The position numbers were made by a program, and so were the translations under genes. DNA of 64,000 nt, from the NCBI GenBank assembly GCA_030180135.1, contig CM058239.1, positions 60,829,823-60,893,822 on the forward strand, written 5' to 3'. The notes under the pieces are model-generated. The model did no database searches, was not told the origin of the DNA, and worked only from the letters and a program-made list of their open reading frames with translations. This DNA comes from Orychophragmus violaceus (lineage: Eukaryota; Streptophyta; Magnoliopsida; Brassicales; Brassicaceae). This document shows, piece after piece, positions 43,129 through 53,913 of the stretch. The first letter of the stretch is position 1. Each line of letters opens with the position of its first letter.

Positions 43129-44493
43129 TCACTCGTTTATGTGGCCCAAACGACAATGCCATAGAAAAGTCTGATTCGTGTCATTTGATTTGAATCTCTT
43201 GGTGTTAATGTTATAGATTGGTGCAGTTTGGTTTAAAACATAAAGCCCATTCTCTAATGGGCTGCTACCATAAAATATATCATTGTAATCAAAAGAACAA
43301 CATTTATTCTTAATTGAAAACTGATATCCTTCCACATCCAAAATAAGAATGGAAATAATATTTCTGCTTATAGCAGGTACATAGTAGCAATTATTAAGTT
43401 TTAAAACCAAACCAGAAGGTAAAGACAAGTTATATGTTCCTACGGCTAATGCAGCAACTCTTGCTCCATTCCCCACGCGCAGGTCCACTTGTCCCCTTTC
43501 CAACTTCCTACTGTTGCTTAGGCCCTGCATATTTGTACAAATATGAGCACCACAGCCGGTATCCAATACCCAAGAAGTATAACCAGAAGTAGTAACATTT
43601 ACTTCTATAACATAAATACCTGAAGATGAAGTCTCGAAAGTCTTCTTCTTCTTCTTCTTCTCTTCCAAGAATTTATTGCAATTTCTCTTCCAATGCCCAG
43701 GCTCTTTACAGTAATGGCACTTATCAGTCTCAGATGGGCCCGACTTGGGCTTAGGGGCTGGCGCCGGCGTGTCCTGGTTCTCAACCGGGACTGCCTTGCC
43801 CTTTCCCTTACCTTTGCCAAGTTTCTTAAACTTCTTACCCCCTTGTACCATAAGTACATTAGGAGTGCCCTTCTTGATATTTGGCTCAGCTGTCTTGAGC
43901 ATGCCATGCAGCTCAGTCAATGTCTTTGTCAAGTTATTCATGTTATAGTTCATAACAAACTGATCATAACTTGACGGCAGTGACTGCAGAATGATGTCAG
44001 TAGCCAACTCTTGGCTAATGGGACAATCCAGCTTCCCCAGGTTATCAATATAACCCATCATCTTAATGACATGAGGACTGACTGGACTGTCCTTTGGTAG
44101 CTTGCATTCAATGAGAGATTTAACCGTCTGGTATCTCTCAGTTCGTGCTTGCTCCTGAAACATACTTTTCAGGCTAGTGATCATCTCCACGGGCGACTCC
44201 ACGTTCTCGTATTGCTTCTGCAAATCCGAGTTCATGGTAGCCAGCATGAGACAATTCACATCGACCACATCATTGGAATGCTTATCCCAAGCATTCCTTT
44301 CTGCATGTGGAGCATTGGCTCTCGGTTTTTCAGGGAGAACATTTTCAAGGACATAGTCCCGCTTCTCCTGCTTGAGAACAATTCTCAAGTTCCGATACCA
44401 TTCGAGAAAATTCGATCCATTTAACTTGTCCTTCTCAAGGACGGATCGCAGGGAGAAAGAATTATTATGAGTAGTAGTCATAGCTGAGAACAT
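43129..44493 (-). CDS. Copia-C gag and protease, 454 aa, open
   Basis: Gag at 1-240 (SVLEKDKLNGSNFLEWYRNL; PVSPHVIKMMGYIDNLGKLD; LTELHGMLKTAEPN), a basic stretch KKFKKLGKGKGKGKA, and the CCHC knuckle at about 257-273 (CHYCKEPGHWKRNCNKF). A run of lysine codons (CTT repeats on +, 43640-43665) follows. The protease has WVLDTGCGAHIC at about 306-317. The integrase approach LWHCRLGHINE ends at a stop at 43129-43131 created by the local deletion. Confidence 0.9.
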   Translation of the reverse strand: MFSAMTTTHNNSFSLRSVLEKDKLNGSNFLEWYRNLRIVLKQEKRDYVLENVLPEKPRANAPHAERNAWDKHSNDVVDVNCLMLATMNSDLQKQYENVESPVEMITSLKSMFQEQARTERYQTVKSLIECKLPKDSPVSPHVIKMMGYIDNLGKLDCPISQELATDIILQSLPSSYDQFVMNYNMNNLTKTLTELHGMLKTAEPNIKKGTPNVLMVQGGKKFKKLGKGKGKGKAVPVENQDTPAPAPKPKSGPSETDKCHYCKEPGHWKRNCNKFLEEKKKKKKTFETSSSGIYVIEVNVTTSGYTSWVLDTGCGAHICTNMQGLSNSRKLERGQVDLRVGNGARVAALAVGTYNLSLPSGLVLKLNNCYYVPAISRNIISILILDVEGYQFSIKNKCCSFDYNDIFYGSSPLENGLYVLNQTAPIYNINTKRFKSNDTNQTFLWHCRLGHINE

Positions 44494-44672
44494 AGAAAAA
44501 GAAAAGGTTTAGTTATGATGTTCAAGAAATGAGAAATCTTAACTTTTAAGAAAACTCGCATTATATTCAATCAATGCTTCCTCAGATGAATATAATGATC
44601 CAAGACCCATATTTTACTAAATTCAAGTGAGCCACTGGCTATCACTCAACTTTAGCTATTTAGGTAAGCAAC

Positions 44673-45366
44673 TGTAGGATTATGGGTGTTTTCCATGGTT
44701 TTAATTCTCAATTACAACCTAACACAAATCCATAAACAGATCTAGGTTCTTGCAAAACGAATCACAAAACCAAACCTGATCATTACCTTTCAGATTGCAG
44801 CGGATTGATGGATGGTAATGATGAGATCAGCTAGAACAGATCAGATGCCTGTTCCTCCTTCAGTATCCACACTCTTACAAGCCGGGATGGTTGCTAGACC
44901 AAAGCAATGGATTGATCAGAGAGAGAAGAGAGACGGCTCAGGTATTAGGTCGCCGACTGTTCGAGTCAAAATTATAAGACGACTCATATAAATATCGACT
45001 CTGTCATAAACCTAAACCGATGTCTCGGTTTCGCAACTGTGTCGACCGACACATACACTTGTGTCGATCGACACAAGTCATTTGTCTCGATATGGGCCCA
45101 AGTGATTAAACTAACGGCCCAACTCTCTGCACAAATACAGTAAATGCCTTGCATCTTACCGTATTCATTCCATGTTAACTTTCCCGTTAGCTATGGTGTG
45201 TGACCCTTTGGGATCATACAATACTGGTAATAAGTCCTAAACTTATAGATCAAGAGCGGACTCTAGCAAGTCATCATGATCACCCAGTATTTATGACTTA
45301 TGTCTGATCTCGACATTTATCATACTTTCTAGAGATAGTACGGTAGATTTCAGGACATTCCCAACA
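44673..45366 (-). repeat. 3' LTR of Copia-B
   Basis: Plus-strand ends TGTAGGATTATGGG and CATTCCCAACA. Contains a dyad pair at 45038-45075 that the related Copia-D LTR lacks. Confidence 0.95.
45038..45075. repeat. Dyad pair (Copia-B 3' LTR; copy in 5' LTR at 51346-51383)
   Basis: TGTGTCGACCGACACA and TGTGTCGATCGACACA, spacing 22 bp. Absent from the related Copia-D LTR. Confidence 0.9.
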
Positions 45367-45438
45367 ATCTCCCACTTGTACTGGAATCCTACAAAGGACA
45401 TTCCCAACAATCTTCCGATTGTACTGGAATCCTACATT
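45353..45438 (-). repeat. 43-bp duplication spanning the LTR terminus and purine tract (Copia-B)
   Basis: 45353-45395 and 45396-45438 both read GGACATTCCCAACAATCTYC then CACTTGTACTGG / GATTGTACTGG and GAATCCTACA. The outer copy of the LTR end and purine tract is mutated (CTTCCGATTG for CTCCCACTTG). The same arrangement occurs in Copia-D at about 63568-63653. Confidence 0.9.
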
Positions 45439-48400
45439 CCCTAGTCCTTTTGTCTTAATATCTCGATCTGGCATAAGGCAAGATGCGTGTCATCCTTATA
45501 TAGCCAGACCATGTTTATCGGACCAGATTTGATACTGACAATGCAAACGACTTGGGCAAGTCCGTTTGGGAATGGCCATTCTCTTACCAGCTATCAAATC
45601 TCCGATTGGCCTAGAGATATTACCTCCGTTAAACGGCAGGGACAAATCCCATCTTGTTCCATCACTATAAACTACACAATTCATAATACACCCAACCAAG
45701 GTCCGTATAGCTCCCAGTTACGAAACAGCGTTAGACAATGATCAAAGCGCATTACTCCATGTGCAGCCACATGCATGCGAACTCAGGTCTAAGGACTATA
45801 CTCTATAGTCGTATATGAGAACCTCTCATGACACAGATATTAATATCTTGTAGAGTTCTCATCAGCGGGCCATGTCCGGTCATATGCTCCCCTACATATA
45901 CCTATGTGTCGACTTTGATGCCGCGCATCTATGACCCCTCGAAACTTGGTCATAAGTCTCAACACAATCTAGTCTCAAGTGGTTGTTGGTGTTCCAATTT
46001 CAACAACCTTCGACTATGGACACTATGATTTATGTCATTTCGTTAAATATGGGGTTTCAGGATCAAGTCTACTCATGTACTTCGATGGCCCATATATAAT
46101 GACATGAATCATTTTGGAACGATTATTTATATCACAGTTAAAATAATCCAGAAATCATCAGATTTCATAAACATAAAATATTATGTTTACATGAACCTTT
46201 CAAAACAACTAAGTAAAGCCCTTTACAAACTCCCACTGAAATTAAGACTACAACTTATTTCACTCATCCTACAGCTACAGTCCGCGACTCGTGCTTAGGC
46301 ATAAGGAGTGGCTTCGTTAATAGATTAGCAACGTTTTCATTCGATGAAACTTTCTTATCTACTTAACACCTCTGTCATTTATCTCACAGAATAGGTTATA
46401 CCTACCCTCAAGGTGTTTGGACCTCTGATGTGCAGCTAGCCTCATTTATGCTGTGAATCACATCAAGTTCAGTGATGAACTCTTCTATCCAAACATCCTC
46501 TTTCGCCGCTTCTCAAGCTGCGAAATGTTCAGCTTAAGTCATGGAGTCAGCAACAGTGCCTTGCACCGCCAGTTAGACACAAGATATAGCCGGACTGTGA
46601 CCAGGAATTATCTTTGTCTATTGGAAACTTGCCTTTCAGACTCTATCGACTTGTAGCACCTCACTTTCTCCGTAAATCAAGAACTTATCCTAAGTATTCC
46701 TCAAATACTTCAGAATATTCTTTACGGCAATCCAGTGATTCTTTGCTGGATTTGACTGGTCTTTACTTGTCTTGCTTAACATTAAAGCAACATCAAAACA
46801 AGTACGTGTCATGGCATACATGATAGATCCAATTGCCGACGCATATGGAATCCTATCCATGCATTCAAGCTCAGCAGATATCGTAGGATACTGTTTCTTG
46901 CTTAACGTATTGCCATGTGACATTGGCATAAAACCCTTCTTGGATTGCTGATTACGTGTAGGACTTTGTCAATTTAAGAATTCTGACTTTGTCCTACCAG
47001 CTCTTTTGGATCTCTATCTTTAGATCCAAAATCCAAGAACTACGTGGCTTTACCCATGTCAATCATAAAACCAACTCCCTTTACCGACTGCAGTATTGGG
47101 ACGTTATTTCCGAGAATCAGTATGTCATCGACATACACTATGAGAAATGCAATATTGCTCCCACTTATCTTTTAGTAAACGCACAGTTCCTCTTCGTTCC
47201 TGTTCAAGTCAAAACCTTGACTACTTCAACAGAACGAAGATTCCAACTCCGATATGTTTGCTTCCATCCATGAATGGATCAATGAAGCTAACTTACACAT
47301 AGTGTAATTTTCGGAGTCCGGGCTCACTTTCGCTTCTTTGAATTTCGCAGATTCGTCGCTTTCAATGATCATCAGATCATGCGAACTTTCAATGATCATC
47401 AGATTCAACTAATGATGAGAAATCACTTTCAATGATCATTCAGATCTGCGAACTTCAGGCTTTACAGGTGCAGATTCTACAGAAATCTGTAAATCCATCC
47501 GTTGCTCTCCCTCAACAGGTTGAGCAGCCTCCTGTATTTCTCGAATTTCTTCGAGTTATACTCTTACTCCCACTGTTCTTCTTGGAAAGTTACTTCCCCT
47601 CTTAGAAAACAGAATGGACGTAAAAGTAACAAGCCTTGGTTTCCCTAGGACAACCGGCGAAGTAGCACAATTACAAATACTCAGTAAAGACGAATTTGGA
47701 TCGATTCCAATCCACATTTACGTGGTGTCTTTCAACTGATATTGGTGGAACTATTTCAGCGTAAACTTAGATATTTTAGAGCGTTATTCTTAAAGAATAT
47801 CATGGAAGATTCGTGTGACTCATCATTAATCATTTCTAATAAGATCTGATTCTTTCTCACAGAAACACCTCTAGGTTTTCAGGAGAAATGAGCTGTGAAA
47901 CGATTTCACACTCATTCAGATGATCACACAATCAATGACTTAATTATTCTCACTCGTGATTTAATCCAGAGTCTTAATACTTCTGTCATTCAGATTCTAT
48001 ACTTCATTTTGGAACTCTTTCGACCATGTCAAAGAATTCCGACTTGTGTCTCATCAAATGAACACAGTCACACTCACTGAAGTAATCAGTAGAGACAATG
48101 AAGTACAGGAAATTTTCTCTGGCATTACTGCTCATCGGACCACATACATGAGTATGTCCAATGTCCAATAAGCCTTTGGGCTTTTCTCTAGCTCGGCTAA
48201 GATGGGCCCTTTGTGTTTTGGTCCAGTAAGAAGAATTCAAGTCTCATAAGATATCCATTCAAATGAGCCCAAAAGTCCATAACTATGGGATTTCTGAATC
48301 CGACTTACTCTATATGACCAAAACATTTATGCCAAGAAAAATCAGGTTTAATTCATCAGATTTAAACCAATTCGGTATTTATGTTACATTTAGGCACTCT

Positions 48401-48734
48401 TTGGTTTAAGACATAAAACCCATTCCTTGAATAGGGTGCTACAATTAATATTTCATTAAGATCAAAAGAACAAAACTAGTCTTTTATCAAAATGAAAAAC
48501 ATTCAAATTCTTACAAGAAAATGAAAGACAACTCTGCTTAAAGCAGGTACATTGTAGCAATTACTTAATAAAACCAAGCCTCAAAGGTATCTACAAGTGA
48601 AAACCCTATGGCTGAGGCAGCTTCCCAAGCTCCTTCCAGACACGCAGTTCCACTTGCCCTTCCTTCAACGTTCTACTGTTGCTCAGGCTCTGCATATTAT
48701 AACAAATATCAGTGCCACAACCAGTATCCAATAC
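45439..48734 (-). pseudogene. Decayed pol and 3' region of Copia-B
   Basis: 3' untranslated text to about 46240, then broken pol. 46929-46690 keeps RT/RNase H wording (RIPYASAIGSIMYAMTRT, HWIAVKNILKYLRNT). 47408-47226 has linker pieces. 48240-48004 reads integrase text (GHTHVCGPMSSNARENFLYF, LMRHKSEFFDM). Stops and indels throughout. None of the enzymes can be made. Confidence 0.8.
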
Positions 48735-49625
48735 CTATAAGGTATAACTTGAAGTAATAACATGAATACCTGAGGAAGTAGTCTCATACATCAACTTCAA
48801 CTCCTCATAATCTTCCATGAATTTAATGCAATCTCTCTTCCAATGCCCAGTCTCTTTACAGTAGCAGCACTTACCAACGTAAGAGGTATCTGACTCGGGC
48901 TCAGAAGACACACTCTTGCCATGATTCAAAATCTGGACAACTTTGTCTTCACCCTTGTCAGCTTTAGGTTTAGTAAACCTACCCTTCTCATTCATGAGAT
49001 TGTACAGGGTACTCTTCACGTTTGGCTCAACTGTCTTGAGCATGTCATGCAGTTCAGTCAACGTCTTCGTTAAGCCTTTCTTGATATAGTCCCTTACGAA
49101 CTTATCATAGCTTGATGGCAGTGACTGCAGAATGATATCAGTTGCCAATTCTTGGCTAACTGGATAATCCAGTTTCCTCAGGTTATCAACGTGACCCATC
49201 ATTTTACTGACATGAGGACTTACTGGATGATCATTTGGTAGCTTGCAGCTAGTGAGAGATTTAACCAACTGGTATCTCTCCACTCTTACCTGCTCCTGAA
49301 ATTTCAATTTCAGGCTGCTGATCATCTCTATTGGCGACTCCATGTTCTCATATTGCTTCCGCAACTCTGAGTCCATGGTAGCCAATATCAGACCACGCAC
49401 ATCTACCGCATCATTATAATGCTTATTCCAAGCATTATATACTGCATGACTGGCTTTGGATCCGATCCTCTCGGGGAGAGATTTCTCAAGGACATAGTCC
49501 TTTCTCTCATGCCTGAGAACTAGCCTCAGGTTCCGCGACCAAGTCAAAAAATTTGATCCGTTCAGTTTGTCCATCTCAAGGACATACCGGATCGAGAAAG
49601 TGTTTTGATTGTTTGTGCTCGTCAT
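48735..49625 (-). CDS. Copia-B gag, 296 aa, open
   Basis: Starts MTSTNNQNTFSIRYVLEMDK, then LNGSNFLTWSRNLRLVLRHE, PVSPHVSKMMGHVDNLRKLD, LATDIILQSLPSSYDKFV, LTELHDMLKTVEPNVK, and a CCHC knuckle CCYCKETGHWKRDCIKF at about residues 255-271. It ends shortly after, at SSGIHVITSSYTL, before the protease motif. Open frame despite a dead pol, as in Copia-A. Confidence 0.87.
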   Translation of the reverse strand: MTSTNNQNTFSIRYVLEMDKLNGSNFLTWSRNLRLVLRHERKDYVLEKSLPERIGSKASHAVYNAWNKHYNDAVDVRGLILATMDSELRKQYENMESPIEMISSLKLKFQEQVRVERYQLVKSLTSCKLPNDHPVSPHVSKMMGHVDNLRKLDYPVSQELATDIILQSLPSSYDKFVRDYIKKGLTKTLTELHDMLKTVEPNVKSTLYNLMNEKGRFTKPKADKGEDKVVQILNHGKSVSSEPESDTSYVGKCCYCKETGHWKRDCIKFMEDYEELKLMYETTSSGIHVITSSYTL

Positions 49626-50966
49626 AGCTGAAATCTAGAGATAAATAGAGTTTTAGTTATTAAGTTCATAAAAGAGTAATCTTAACAACTTATAAGAAAA
49701 CTCGCATTGTATTCAAAATTTCTTTGTTTAACCTCATAAGAATGCAATGATTCCGAGACCCATGTTCAGCTAAATCCAAAGTGGGCCACTGGCCGTCACC
49801 CAGAATTAGCTTTACTTGGTAAGCATACACACAGCTAGTTATAACCAATAACTCTCGGTTGTGAATTGGACCCGAGGCCCAAATTCACCAGATGTCTCAA
49901 GGCCCGGGACTCCCGATGGCCCAGTCAAGGAAACCAATCTCTTACAGCCAAATAATCACTGAAATCTGGGACTCCCAATGAAATCAGTGACTATATACTA
50001 CTTTACTTACGCGAAAACAGACACCTCACACTGTAAGCCATGTCTGTAATCAAATAAGCGTTAAGTAGCTGACAAGATTGGAAAGACATCCAAGCTTGAT
50101 ATTGTTTTTGAGGATTTTAAGTTTTATTTCCAAAAATAGAAGATTACTATTTTGGGAAACTTTCTTATTTTAGAAACTTTCTAAATTTAGTAACTTATTA
50201 AAGTTTTCGGTTGGGTCACAAATTATAGGACCAATTCTTGGCCCGAGACCACAGAATTCCAATTGGCCCAATAATTTGACATAACCGATCCGGTTTATTA
50301 ATTCTGGTCCAAGACCAAATTAACTATCAAAACCATCAGTTATTTACTAAACCAGACCAGCTCTAAATTATTTGGTCCAACCAAATCAAACTTAGACCAG
50401 CCTTCGGTTTAGGTTAAAATTTAATTTTATGAATTTCAATCCGGTTTAACCAGAAATAAAATTATTTCCAGCAAACCGCGATTTGGGTTAACCGCTTGAA
50501 CCACCAATTAAATTGGATCGGTTCAGTTAAGTCCAAAACCGGGAAGAAACACCTTGTGTTTTAGCCAATTTTGACCTAACTTGCGGTTCTGGCTAAAGTA
50601 GACAATGAACCACAATCGGATTGATCGGTTCATTGTCTCGGTTTAGGGAAAGATGAACCACGAAGCTCGGCTGAACCGATTGGCTACTCGCGGATCATCT
50701 GCATCGCCTTCGTATCGATCGATATGAGTCTTTCATGTCGATCGATACTAGCGAGTATCAGCTCGGGTCAATCGGGTCATCAGGACCGCGAGATGTCAAT
50801 CGGATCGATCGATATCGACCGATACCTCGCTCCCTCGTCGATCGACACGATTGATGCGATCTAATTCTTAGGTTTTCATGTTTTCTGATCAAATTTCTTA
50901 ACCAAATTCGATTTTAAACAGTAAGAACAACCTAAATCAGATTCATAAAGCAAAAACCAATAACCT
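49626..50966 (-). other. Leader of Copia-B
   Basis: About 1.3 kb between PBS and gag, non-coding, with low-complexity AACCGGTT/CCAATTAA-type text and several CGATCG dyads (50711-50749 a pair; further singles at about 50800-50850). Confidence 0.6.
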
Positions 50967-50980
50967 GGCTCTGATACCAC

Positions 50981-51674
50981 TGTAGGATTATGGGTGTTTT
51001 CCATGGTTTTAATTCTCAATTACAACTTAACACAAATCCATAAACAGATCTAGGTTCTTGCAAAACGAATCACAAAACCAAACCTGATCATTACCTTTCA
51101 GATTGCAGCGGATTGATGGATGGTAATGATGAGATCAGCTAGAACAGATCAGATGCCTGTTCCTCCTTCAGTATCCACACTCTTACAAGCCGGGATGGTT
51201 GCTAGACCAAAGCAATGGATTGATCAGAGAGAGAAGAGAGACGGCTCAGGTATTAGGTCGCCGACTGTTCGAGTCGAAATTATAAGACGACTCATATAAA
51301 TATCGACTCTGTCATAAACCTAAACCGATGTCTCGGTTTCGCAACTGTGTCGACCGACACATACACTTGTGTCGATCGACACAAGTCATTTGTCTCGATA
51401 TGGGCCCAAGTGATTAAACTAACGGCCCAACTCTCTGCACAAATACAGTAAATGCCTTGCATCTTACCGTATTCATTCCATGTTAACTTTCCCGTTAGCT
51501 ATGGTGTGTGACCCTTTGGGATCATACAATACTGGTAATAAGTCCTAAACTTATAGATCAAGAGCGGACTCTAGCAAGTCATCATGATCACCCAGTATTT
51601 ATGACTTATGTCTGATCTCGACATTTATCATACTTTCTAGAGATAGTACGGTAGATTTCAGGACATTCCCAACA
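50981..51674 (-). repeat. 5' LTR of Copia-B
   Basis: 694 bp, 2 differences from 44673-45366 (CAACTTAAC for CAACCTAAC; GAGTCGAAA for GAGTCAAAA). Dyad pair at 51346-51383. Confidence 0.95.
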
Positions 51675-51679
51675 GCAAC

Positions 51680-52547
51680 AACCTTGCTAGTTATATCCAA
51701 TATAACTCTTGGTTGTGGATCGACATCTTATGTCCAATCCACCTGATGTCTCTGAGCCCAAAACGATTTTGATGGCCCAGTCAAGTAAAACAATCTCTTC
51801 AGTCACGTAATTGTCAATGTCTTGCACTGCAAGTCCATCAACACGATTACCTCTGCCTTACTCATGAAATTGTGGACATCTTGCACTGAAAGTCTATCAC
51901 ACAACTAAATGGGTCTTGACAGTTGACAAGATTGGAAAGACATCAAGTATCACTTGATATTTGGTTGAGGAACGGAACCTTTAAAACGTTCAGTTTTACT
52001 ATGTTTTAATTCTTATAATTAATTGATCCGTGATAACCGATCAATCCAATTGATCCGGTTTTGAATACCGGTCAGCGTCGATCGATGCTACATTAGCATC
52101 GGTCGATGCCAACCTAATCAAACCAATCGCATTTAAACCATTCACAGTGTTCGACCATTATTAACCAAGCTCGATAACCGGTCCAATCCAATTGAACCGA
52201 TCCAACAATCTCGCGAGGCTGTGTCGATCGATGCAACAATTGCATCGATCGTCCTTAGGCGAAAACTAGGTTTATTCGGGTTTTTGCCCTGCATCGATCG
52301 TTGCCGGATTGGCAACGATCGACACCATGCGAAAAAACCCTAAATTTTATTCGGGTTTTCGCTCTGTGTCGATCGATGCCGGATTGGCAACGATCGACAC
52401 TATGCGAAAACCTTAAAACGTTTTCGAACAAAAACCCTAAACTAGGTTACTTTCATCAAAACGAGTTTTAGCATGCTTGTATCAATTATACAAAGATCTA
52501 GATTCAACTAATCTAATCATCATGCTACAGATTCAATGGAACCCTAA
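51680..52547 (-). other. Leader of Copia-C between its PBS and the Copia-B insertion
   Basis: Non-coding. Contains four dyad pairs (52074-52110, 52220-52256, 52290-52326, 52365-52401). Two of them are in a near-duplicate block of about 75 bp (TTCGGGTTTTTGCCCTGC / TTCGGGTTTTCGCTCTGT). Confidence 0.65.
52074..52401. repeat. Four dyad pairs (Copia-C leader)
   Basis: Pairs start at 52074/52095, 52220/52241, 52290/52311 and 52365/52386, all spaced 21 bp, with half-sites of different types (TGTGTCG, TGCATCG, GGCAACG). Confidence 0.88.
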
Positions 52548-52560
52548 AGCTCTGATACCA
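52548..52560 (-). promoter_or_regulatory. Primer binding site of Copia-C
   Basis: On - TGGTATCAGAGCT follows the 5' LTR after one base: the initiator tRNA-Met complement. The same site is at 50967-50979 (Copia-B) and 53525-53537 (Copia-A). Confidence 0.85.
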
Positions 52561-52561
52561 C

Positions 52562-53243
52562 TGATGGAATTTCTAGCAGTTCTAATCAGGATTAGCAACC
52601 CTAGTCTGAATTCCGAGCCTAGGATCTAAGGTTCATGTAATTGAATCTAATAGATCTCGAGATTACCTGATGAATATGCAGCGGAAGTGTTTGCAGATAA
52701 TCGAGATCACGAAGCGCCTCAAGTGTTGCGCCTCTACTAGTATCCACACGCACACAAACTGGACCGCAGGGATGCTAGTGCCTTACAGAGATCTAATCTC
52801 CAGAGAGGTTTCTTTCTGTGTTCTGGTGGCTGTGAATTAGGTTAGGGCCGAGTTTAGGTCGACCATATATCTTATATATGTCGGCTTAAACCACAACGGA
52901 ATTAACCAATGATTAAACCGAATTAATCTGATTAATCCGCGAGTGCATCGATCGATGCAATATCTGCAACGATCGATACTCCCCAGAACATTGATATCGA
53001 ATGCATATTAAATATGCATTCATTGGATCATTACATTAATGATCAACCTCGTCTTTGACGCCCAGTTTGCTTAGGTGTGTGACCCTGTAGGATCATATAA
53101 CACTAGCAATGAGTTCTCAACTCATTGATCATAAGTGGCTTCTAGCAAAGCGTTATGACTACCTAGTGTTATGTGATTGTCTCATCTCGACTATACGACT
53201 TTCACTTAGAGCAAGTACAATAGATTTCAGGACATTCCCAACA
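52562..53243 (-). repeat. 5' LTR of Copia-C
   Basis: 682 bp, about 5 differences from 39026-39707 by hand count. Dyad pair at 52944-52980. Confidence 0.93.
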
Positions 53244-53265
53244 CGACAATGGACCGAATCTGTTC

Positions 53266-53401
53266 TGTGTCGACCGACACTCAACCTGTGTCGATCGACA
53301 CAGTAGGCTTTCGGTTTTTCTTCGCGAAAAAACCTAGCCGCCGAATCTGTCGATTTCGCTGTTCTGTGTCGACCGACACACCTAGTGTGTCGATCGACAC
53401 T
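53266..53401. repeat. Two dyad pairs (Copia-A leader next to PBS)
   Basis: Pairs start at 53266/53287 and 53365/53386, spacing 21 bp. Cores CGACCG then CGATCG in both. Confidence 0.9.
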
Positions 53402-53538
53402 GTGTGAAAACACAGACTCGATCTTGATCGAAATCGATCTGACCTGTTCTAACTAAATAACCTTGTTTGCGAATCTAAATCATCAAATTCAATAAACAGG
53501 TCTGATTCAATGATAAAACCCTAAGGCTCTGATACCAC

Positions 53539-53913
53539 TGTTGGAACTTCGAGCCAATTCTACCAGATTCATAATTGCTGCCAGGTTCCCGATAGCCTAG
53601 GATCTAGGGTCTAGTTAATTGAATCAAGGATCTGATCTCTGTTTACCTGGAGATTAGCAGCGGAAGATGGTCAGATAAACAAGATCTCCAGCGCCTCAGA
53701 TGCTGCGCCTCTACTGTAGTCCACACGCACACAAGCTGTAATCCGCCGGGATGCTAGTACCGGTGCTCGGATCTCCCTGGGATTTTAGTTTCTGAGGTTT
53801 CTGTGTTTTCTCTCTGAGAAAAACACTGTCTGGGCGGCGCTCATCCCATAACTCGGTCGAAATACATAAGATCACTTATATATGTACCGACTACGACGAT
53901 GCCTTGTGTCGAC
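53539..53913 (-). repeat. 5' LTR of Copia-A, first part
   Basis: Ends inside a dyad at TCGAC, where Athila-2 inserted. It continues at 61569-61907; the two parts add up to 714 bp, equal to the 3' LTR. Confidence 0.92.

Larger units (their letters stand above)
44673..51674 (-). mobile_element. Copia-B, gag kept, pol decayed
   Basis: LTRs 44673-45366 and 50981-51674 (694 bp, only 2 differences by hand count). PBS 50967-50979 (TGGTATCAGAGCC on -). Target duplication GCAAC at 44668-44672 and 51675-51679. Open gag at 49625-48735; pol at about 48700-46250 is heavily broken. It is the youngest element of the nest by LTR identity and by position. Confidence 0.93.
39026..53243 (-). mobile_element. 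Copia-C, nearly intact; contains Copia-B
   Basis: LTRs 39026-39707 and 52562-53243 (682 bp each, about 5 differences by hand count). PBS 52548-52560. Target duplication CGACA at 39021-39025 and 53244-53248. Coding region 44493-40538 has gag, protease, integrase, RT and RNase H in three overlapping or adjacent frames, separated only by a small deletion near 43125 and a one-base insertion near 42210. Copia-B sits in its leader. Confidence 0.92.

Noticed and set aside
50967..50979. tRNA gene fragment at the GGCTCTGATACCA sites
   Set aside because: Only 13 bases match tRNA-Met, and each site lies directly beside an LTR, so these are primer binding sites. The same holds at 19469, 52548 and 53525.
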